This document shows, piece after piece, positions 57,156 to 64,000 of a stretch of DNA of 64,000 nt. Every line of letters begins with the position of its first letter. Positions within the stretch are counted from its first letter, which is position 1. The translations under genes and the position numbers were made by a program. The notes below the pieces were generated by a model. That model did not search any database and was not told where the DNA came from. It saw nothing but the letters and a program-made list of their open reading frames with translations. This DNA is from Aliihoeflea sp023389195 (GTDB lineage Bacteria; Pseudomonadota; Alphaproteobacteria; Rhizobiales; Rhizobiaceae): assembly GCA_023389195.1 (NCBI GenBank), contig JAEWET010000010.1, forward strand, positions 1 to 64,000. Direction: 5' to 3'.

Positions 57156-57983
57156 TCAGTGCGCGACGTTCGCCCAGATCTTGCGCTTGGTGAGGTACAC
57201 CAGAACCGCAAAGCCGATGAGGAACAGCATGACCACGAAGCCCATGCTCTTGCGATCCTCCATATGCGGCTCGGCGGCCCACATCAGGAACGCGGTCACG
57301 TCATGCGCATACTGTTCGACGGTCTCGGGCGAACCGTCGTCATAGGAGACGAGGCCTTCCTGCAGCGGCGGCGCCATGGAGAGCGACGTGCCGGCGAGGA
57401 AATGCGGGTTGTAGTAGGTTCCGGGCTGCTGCTCGTAGCCCTCGGGCGCATCCTCGTAGCCGGTCAGCAGGTTGTAGATGTAGTCCGGACCGCTCTCGGC
57501 ATATTGCGTGAAGATGTCGACGACGAAGAGCGGGAAGCCGCGCTCGACGGCGCGCGCCTTGGCGATCAGCGACAGGTCCGGCGGCGCGGCGCCGTTGTTG
57601 GAAGCGGCGGCCGCGGCCGGATTGGCGAATGGCGACGGGAAATAGTCGGACGGGATCGCCGTCCGCATGAACATTTCGCCGTCGGCGTCGGGGCCGTCCT
57701 GGATTTCGTATTCGGCGGCCAGTGCGCGAACCTGCGCCTCCGAATAGCCGAGGTCTTCCAGCGTGCGGAAGGCCACGCGCTCGAGCCCGTGACAGGCCGC
57801 GCAGCCTTCGCGATAGACCTTGAGGCCGCGCTGCAGCTCGCCGCGGTCAAAGTGACCGAACGGTCCGGCGAAGCTCCAGTCCTGCTCGACCGGCTTGATC
57901 AGCGGATACTCCGCCGAGCTTGCCGCCATCGTCGCACCGACGACGAAACCGAGCGCGGCGATCCCCTTGAGAACAGTCTTCAT
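57156..57983 (-). CDS. petC: Cytochrome c1 of the cytochrome bc1 complex
   Basis: A 275-residue periplasm-facing haem protein anchored by one C-terminal span (FVVMLFLIGFAVLVYLTKRK). The cleavable signal ends near SSAE; the haem motif is C61-A-A-C64-H65, and PSDYFPSPFANP lies near the Met-ligand region. It passes electrons from the Rieske protein to cytochrome c. Last of petABC, 33 bp after petB and just before a terminator. Confidence 0.95.
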   Translation of the reverse strand: MKTVLKGIAALGFVVGATMAASSAEYPLIKPVEQDWSFAGPFGHFDRGELQRGLKVYREGCAACHGLERVAFRTLEDLGYSEAQVRALAAEYEIQDGPDADGEMFMRTAIPSDYFPSPFANPAAAAASNNGAAPPDLSLIAKARAVERGFPLFVVDIFTQYAESGPDYIYNLLTGYEDAPEGYEQQPGTYYNPHFLAGTSLSMAPPLQEGLVSYDDGSPETVEQYAHDVTAFLMWAAEPHMEDRKSMGFVVMLFLIGFAVLVYLTKRKIWANVAH

Positions 57984-58016
57984 GTCGTGTCAGTCCTTTC
58001 GAGCCGGCGCGCCGGT

Positions 58017-59321
58017 TCAGCCTTTGGTTTCCGGCGACGCATTGGCGCCGGCGGGCTGGACGGATGCCGCCCCCTTGTTCTTGGCAAGCACCGCTTCGGT
58101 GATCGAATTCGGCAAGCGCTTCGGCGTCTCGATCAGGCCGAGCAGCGGCATGATGACGAGGAAGAAGCCGAAATAGTAGAGCGTGCCGATCTGCGACATG
58201 ATCACATAGGCGCCTTCCGCCGGGCGCGAGCCCAGCCAGCCGAGGAAGATCGAATTGACCACGAACAGCCAGAAGAACAGCTTGTACCAGGGACGATAGA
58301 CGGCCGAGCGCACCTTCGACGTGTCGAGCCACGGCACGAAGAACAGCACCGCGATGGCGCCGAACATGGCGAGCACGCCGCCGAGCTTGGAATCGATCGG
58401 GCCGATGTTGAAGGTGATGGCGCGCAGGATCGCGTAGAAGGGCAGGAAGTACCATTCCGGCACGATGTGCGACGGCGTCTTCAAGGAATCCGCCATGATG
58501 TAGTTGTCCGCATGTCCCAGATAGTTCGGGATGTAGAAGACGAAATAGGCGAACAGGATGAAGAACAGCACCATGCCGAACGCGTCCTTGACGGTCGCGT
58601 AGGGCGTGAAGGGCAGCGTGTCGGTCTTCTGCTTGACCTCGATGCCGGTCGGGTTCGTCTGGCCGGTGACGTGAAGCGCCCAGACGTGGAGAACCACGAC
58701 GCCCGCGATCATGAAGGGCAGCAGGTAGTGCAGCGAGAAGAAGCGGTTCAGCGTCGGATTGTCGACCGCGAAGCCGCCGAGCAGAAGCTGCTGAATCCAC
58801 TCGCCGACGAGCGGAATGGCGGTGAAGAAGCCGGTAATGACCGTCGCGCCCCAGAAGGACATCTGGCCCCAGGGCAGGACGTAGCCCATGAAGGCGGTCG
58901 CCATCATCAGGAGGTAGATGATCACGCCGAGAATCCACAGAAGCTCGCGCGGCGCCTTGTAGGAGCCGTAATACATGCCGCGAGCGATGTGGAGGTAGAC
59001 GGCGATGAAGAACATCGACGCGCCATTGGCGTGGAGATAGCGGATCAGCCAGCCGGAATTGACGTCGCGCATGATCTTCTCGACCGAATCGAACGCCATG
59101 TCGACATGCGCCGAATAGTGCATGGCGAGCACGATGCCGGTCACGATCTGCACGACGAGCATGATCGAGAGAATGCCGCCGAACGTATAGGCGTAGTTCA
59201 GATTGCGCGGAACAGGATAGGAAACGAACGAGTCATGCACGAGCCGCGGTAGCGGCAGGCGTGAATCGATCCAGCGTCCGATGCCGGTCGTCGGCGTGTA
59301 GGTAGAGTGTCCACCGCTCAT
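58017..59321 (-). CDS. petB: Cytochrome b of the cytochrome bc1 complex
   Basis: A 434-residue inner-membrane protein with eight spans that carries haems bL and bH. GGILSIMLVVQIVTGIVLAM, the His-bearing HYSAHVDMAFDS and RYLHANGASMFFIAVYLHI, and the Qo-site PEWYFLPFYAILR are present. It oxidises ubiquinol and drives the Q cycle. ATG 59321 is used. It follows petA by 21 bp. Confidence 0.96.
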   Translation of the reverse strand: MSGGHSTYTPTTGIGRWIDSRLPLPRLVHDSFVSYPVPRNLNYAYTFGGILSIMLVVQIVTGIVLAMHYSAHVDMAFDSVEKIMRDVNSGWLIRYLHANGASMFFIAVYLHIARGMYYGSYKAPRELLWILGVIIYLLMMATAFMGYVLPWGQMSFWGATVITGFFTAIPLVGEWIQQLLLGGFAVDNPTLNRFFSLHYLLPFMIAGVVVLHVWALHVTGQTNPTGIEVKQKTDTLPFTPYATVKDAFGMVLFFILFAYFVFYIPNYLGHADNYIMADSLKTPSHIVPEWYFLPFYAILRAITFNIGPIDSKLGGVLAMFGAIAVLFFVPWLDTSKVRSAVYRPWYKLFFWLFVVNSIFLGWLGSRPAEGAYVIMSQIGTLYYFGFFLVIMPLLGLIETPKRLPNSITEAVLAKNKGAASVQPAGANASPETKG

Positions 59322-59342
59322 TATTGTAAGCTCTCTCTTGAC

Positions 59343-59906
59343 TTAGCCGATTCTGATGACCGTCTCGGAAATGAATTCGAACACCGGCACGGGCAGGTTC
59401 GTCGGCGCCGGGCCGGTACGGATGCGGCCGGCGGTGTCGTAGTGCGAACCGTGGCAGGGGCAGAACCAGCCGCCGAAATCGCCCGACTGGCCGAGCGGAA
59501 CGCAGCCCAGATGGGTGCACGAACCGACCATGACGATCCAGTTCTCCATGCCTTCGCCCGCCGAGCGCGCCAGATCCGTCGCCGGTTCCGCATCGCCAAG
59601 ATTGTCGTTGCGGGCGACCGGGTCCTTCAGTTCGGAAAGCTCGACGGCCTGCGCCTCGGCGACTTCCTCTTCGGTCCGGTTGCGGATGAAGATCGGCTTG
59701 CCGCGCCACTTCGCCGTCACCGACATGCCCGGCTCGATCGCCGACACGTCGACATCGACGGTCGCGAGAGCCAGCGTCGAGGCATCGGGGCGCATCTGGT
59801 CGATGAAGGGCCACACGGCGCCGCCGACGGCCACGACGCCGGCCATGCCAGTGGCGATGTAAAGAAAGTCGCGGCGGGTCGGCTCGGTCGTATCGTTCAC
59901 GCTCAC
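59343..59906 (-). CDS. petA: Rieske iron-sulfur subunit of the cytochrome bc1 complex
   Basis: A 187-residue protein with a twin-arginine signal-anchor (TRRDFLYIATGMAGVVAVGG) and a periplasmic [2Fe-2S] domain. CTHLGCVP and CPCHGSHYD provide the two Cys and two His ligands plus the disulfide Cys. It carries electrons from ubiquinol to cytochrome c1. First gene of the petABC operon, behind a 216-bp upstream gap that holds its promoter. Confidence 0.96.
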   Translation of the reverse strand: MSVNDTTEPTRRDFLYIATGMAGVVAVGGAVWPFIDQMRPDASTLALATVDVDVSAIEPGMSVTAKWRGKPIFIRNRTEEEVAEAQAVELSELKDPVARNDNLGDAEPATDLARSAGEGMENWIVMVGSCTHLGCVPLGQSGDFGGWFCPCHGSHYDTAGRIRTGPAPTNLPVPVFEFISETVIRIG

Positions 59907-60122
59907 GGGACTATGATCCTTATTGCCTCACTTCGACCGCAGGAAACCGTGATCTTCACCCGTCCCGGACACGCTGCGCAACGGCAAGCGATGCCGGGGG
60001 CGTCCCCCAGTCATTTGGCGAAGGTTTCTATGCCCGCCTTGGCGTCTTGTCCAGCCGTTACAAGGGCGTGATGGCAGTTTGTCGCGGGGGCTGTTGATAG
60101 TCGAAAGAGCCCTTTTCGAGGT

Positions 60123-60431
60123 TCAACTCGCGCCCAGCCGCGCCAACACCTCTCCGGGAATTCCGTAATCGCGGATCGCGTCGTGGTGACGGCGAAGGCC
60201 GATCAGTTCGCGCTGGATGAAATAGGCATGAACGGCGACGGCGGCGGCTTTGACCAGAAGCAAGCGCTCGGCGTCGCGTGCTTCATGCGCGTTGAGCGCC
60301 GCCATTGCCTTTTCGACCCGATCGCCTGCCCGCCCCAGCGACGACGCCATCTCGCCGGCAAGCTCGTAGTCGAGCGTGTCGAGCCCCGTCTGAACCCGTG
60401 CGCCGCCCTGCCCGGGAAGCCGGAGCGCCAT
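60123..60431 (-). CDS. DUF6665 family small protein
   Basis: A 102-residue helical cytosolic protein. LDTLDYELAGEMASSLGRAG, HAYFIQRELIGLR and YGIPGEVLARLGA are the family pattern as I recall it from Hyphomicrobiales; no function is known. It starts only four bases after the ABC exporter gene, so it is part of that transcript. Confidence 0.8.
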   Translation of the reverse strand: MALRLPGQGGARVQTGLDTLDYELAGEMASSLGRAGDRVEKAMAALNAHEARDAERLLLVKAAAVAVHAYFIQRELIGLRRHHDAIRDYGIPGEVLARLGAS

Positions 60432-60435
60432 CGTC

Positions 60436-62327
60436 TTACTCCGCCGCCAGGCTCTGCGCGAGGAAGCCGCCGGATTGGCGCTTCCACAATTGCGCATAGA
60501 GCCCGTCGCGCGCGATCAGGTCGTCATGGGTGCCCTCCTCCACGATCCGGCCCTCGTCGATGACGATCAGCCGGTCGAGCGCGGCGATGGTCGAGAGCCG
60601 GTGCGCGACGGCAATGACGGTCTTGCCCTCCATGAGCCGGTAGAGATTGTCCTGGATCGCCGCCTCGACCTCCGAATCGAGCGCCGAGGTCGCCTCGTCG
60701 AGCAGCAGGATCGGCGCGTCCTTCAGCATCATGCGCGCGATCGCGATACGCTGGCGCTGACCGCCCGAAAGCTTGACGCCGCGCTCGCCGACATGCGCGT
60801 CGTAGCCGGCGCGGCCCTTGGGGTCCGAAACGCCGGCGATGAACTCGTGCGCCGCCGCGCCCCGCGCAGCCTCGATCACATCCGCCTCGCTCGCATCGGG
60901 GCGCGCATAGGCGATGTTGTCGTGGATCGAGCGGTGCATCAGCATCGGGTCCTGCGCGACCACGCCGAACTGCGCCCGCAGCGATCCTTGCGTCAGCGTG
61001 CGGATGTCGCGCCCGTCGATCAGGATGCGGCCTTCCTCGACGTCGAAAAGGCGCAGGATCAGATTGACGATCGTCGTCTTGCCGGCTCCCGAGGGGCCGA
61101 CTAGCGCGATCTTCTCGCCCGGCCGGATGTGGAGGTTGAGATCGTCGATGATTCCGCCATCCTTGCCGTAGTGGAAGGAGACGTTCTCGAAGCGGATGTC
61201 GCCCTTGGCGCGCGGCGCGACGGTCGCGTCTGGCGCGTCCGTCAGCGTCGGCTCGACCGAGATCGTGCCGGTCGCGTCCTGCACGGTCGCATAGTTGCGG
61301 ATGAGGCCGTTGATGTTGAACATCATGTAGCCGGACATCTGGTTGAGACGATAGGCGAGGCCCATGGCCGCCGCGATGGCGCCGGTCGTGGCGGCGCCCG
61401 CCATCCAGCTTTGCAGCGCGAGCAGGAAGATCGCCGCCATCATGAAACCGTTGATGATGGCGACGGCGGCGCGCACGCGGGTGATCGACCGCGTCAGCTT
61501 CTTCACCGCCATCAGATAGCTGTGCATCCCGTCGCGCACGAAGGAATGCTCCCGCCCGCCCGAATCAAACAGCTTGACGGCGAGGATGTTGGTGAAGGCG
61601 TCGACGAGACGTCCGTTGACGATCGAACGCTCGTCGGCCGTGCGCCGCCCGGCCGCACGCAGCGGCGGCAGAAGCTTCCACCCGGCGATGCCGTAGGCGG
61701 CGAGCCAGACGGCAAGCACTGCCAGCATCCAAGGATCGACCGAGAACATGATCGTCGCCGCAAGGACGAGGAAGGTGACGAAGCCCCAGACGGTCTGCAA
61801 CGACGAGATGATGAAATCACCCGTCGCCTCCGCCCCTTGCGTGATCTTGGTCGCGATGCGGCCGGCGAAATCGTTCTGGAAGAACGTGTAGGGCTGCTCG
61901 ATCACCCGCCGGAACGCCTGCCAGCGCACGCGCTGGTAGAAATTCGGCGCGATGGTCTGCTCTTCCACCACGGTCTGGAAGATCATCGCGACGGCACGCA
62001 CGAGAAGGATCAGGACGAGATAGCCGAGGATCGCCCAGCCATAATCGGCGATCAGAGCCGTCGGCGTCGTCGTTTCCAGAACGTCGATGATCCTGCCGAG
62101 CGCCCAGTAGAGCCCCGCATCCACCGCCCCCGTCAGCCCGCCGGCGATGAGCAGCAGCACGAACGGGCCCGGCGCCTGCCGCGCGAAGAAGCCGATGAAG
62201 CCGAACGCCGTCTTGGGCAGCACGGCGCGATCCGTATCGGCGAACGGCTCGATGACGTTCTCCACGCGCCGCCACGCCCGTTCGGACAGGCGGGGCGTGG
62301 CATCGTCCGTCTTCACCGGCGCTTCGC

Positions 62328-62331
<4 letters not shown>
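60436..62331 (-). CDS. ABC exporter half-transporter (second of a pair)
   Basis: A 631-residue type IV exporter with six membrane spans (about 40-340) and a C-terminal ATPase. Walker A GPSGAGKTT, signature LSGGQRQRIAIARM, Walker B ILLLDEATSALD and switch VAHRLST are intact. It probably pairs with the adjoining half-transporter to export lipids or drugs; the substrate is not indicated. ATG 62331 overlaps the upstream stop (ATGA), so the two are coupled. Confidence 0.92.

Positions 62332-64000
<1,669 letters not shown>

Noticed and set aside
57066..59252. Plus-strand 728-codon frame opposite petBC
   Set aside because: Antisense frame of cytochrome b and c1; charged low-complexity translation.

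Overview
The window is GC-rich, gene-dense chromosomal DNA from an alphaproteobacterium, most likely of the order Hyphomicrobiales (Rhizobiales). The evidence is a BA14K-family protein, a ugpBAEC operon, paired CspA-type cold-shock genes, a UvrB with a long N-terminal extension, a BCCT carrier, a petABC operon, and several families of long palindromic intergenic repeats typical of rhizobial genomes. The genus cannot be fixed from this sequence. No rRNA, tRNA or CRISPR array was recognised.

Layout. 1-3.0 kb is an AT-richer accessory piece: a G-tract repeat, then a SIR2-STAND-TPR gene of anti-phage type that is open from 395 to 2956 except for one in-frame amber codon at 767-769. 3.2-10.3 kb is housekeeping: queF, a PLP dehydratase, a diguanylate cyclase, and uvrB translationally coupled to a VOC protein. 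10.5-14.3 kb carries a fatty-acid desaturase, a secreted serine hydrolase and a lytic transglycosylase lipoprotein. 14.3-18.7 kb is the ugpBAEC glycerol-3-phosphate importer. 19-24.5 kb has a GST, two overlapping EAL-domain genes, an aspartate aminotransferase and a BCCT carrier. 24.6-28.1 kb has two csp genes sharing a leader element, BA14K, an MBL hydrolase and ilvE. 28.3-31.7 kb is a MarR regulator with a perfect palindrome in front of it, then a response regulator, histidine kinase and DUF983 protein.

31.7-34.3 kb is a large secreted protein of unknown function. It sits between two copies of the 3' end of csaA, so it looks like an insertion. 34.3-45.4 kb has csaA, a YbjN protein, ubiK, lgt, a MidA-type methyltransferase, pgeF, an M24 protein without metal ligands, prs, a zeta-like kinase, chrA, and an ABC-F ATPase whose start codon overlaps a well-initiated 33-codon upstream ORF. 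45.6-55.8 kb has an alpha/beta hydrolase, a LuxR regulator divergent from an Fsr-type MFS pump, then rplY-pth-exoD-ychF-corA-maoC-maoC, with an AT-richer orphan between ychF and corA. 55.8-64 kb has PaiB, apt, petABC, and two coupled ABC exporter half-transporters, the last running off the window.

Seven long inverted-repeat elements of at least four types lie between genes. The items most worth following are the amber-interrupted SIR2-STAND gene, the csaA-flanked insertion, the ABC-F leader ORF, the shared csp leader element and the MarR palindrome.
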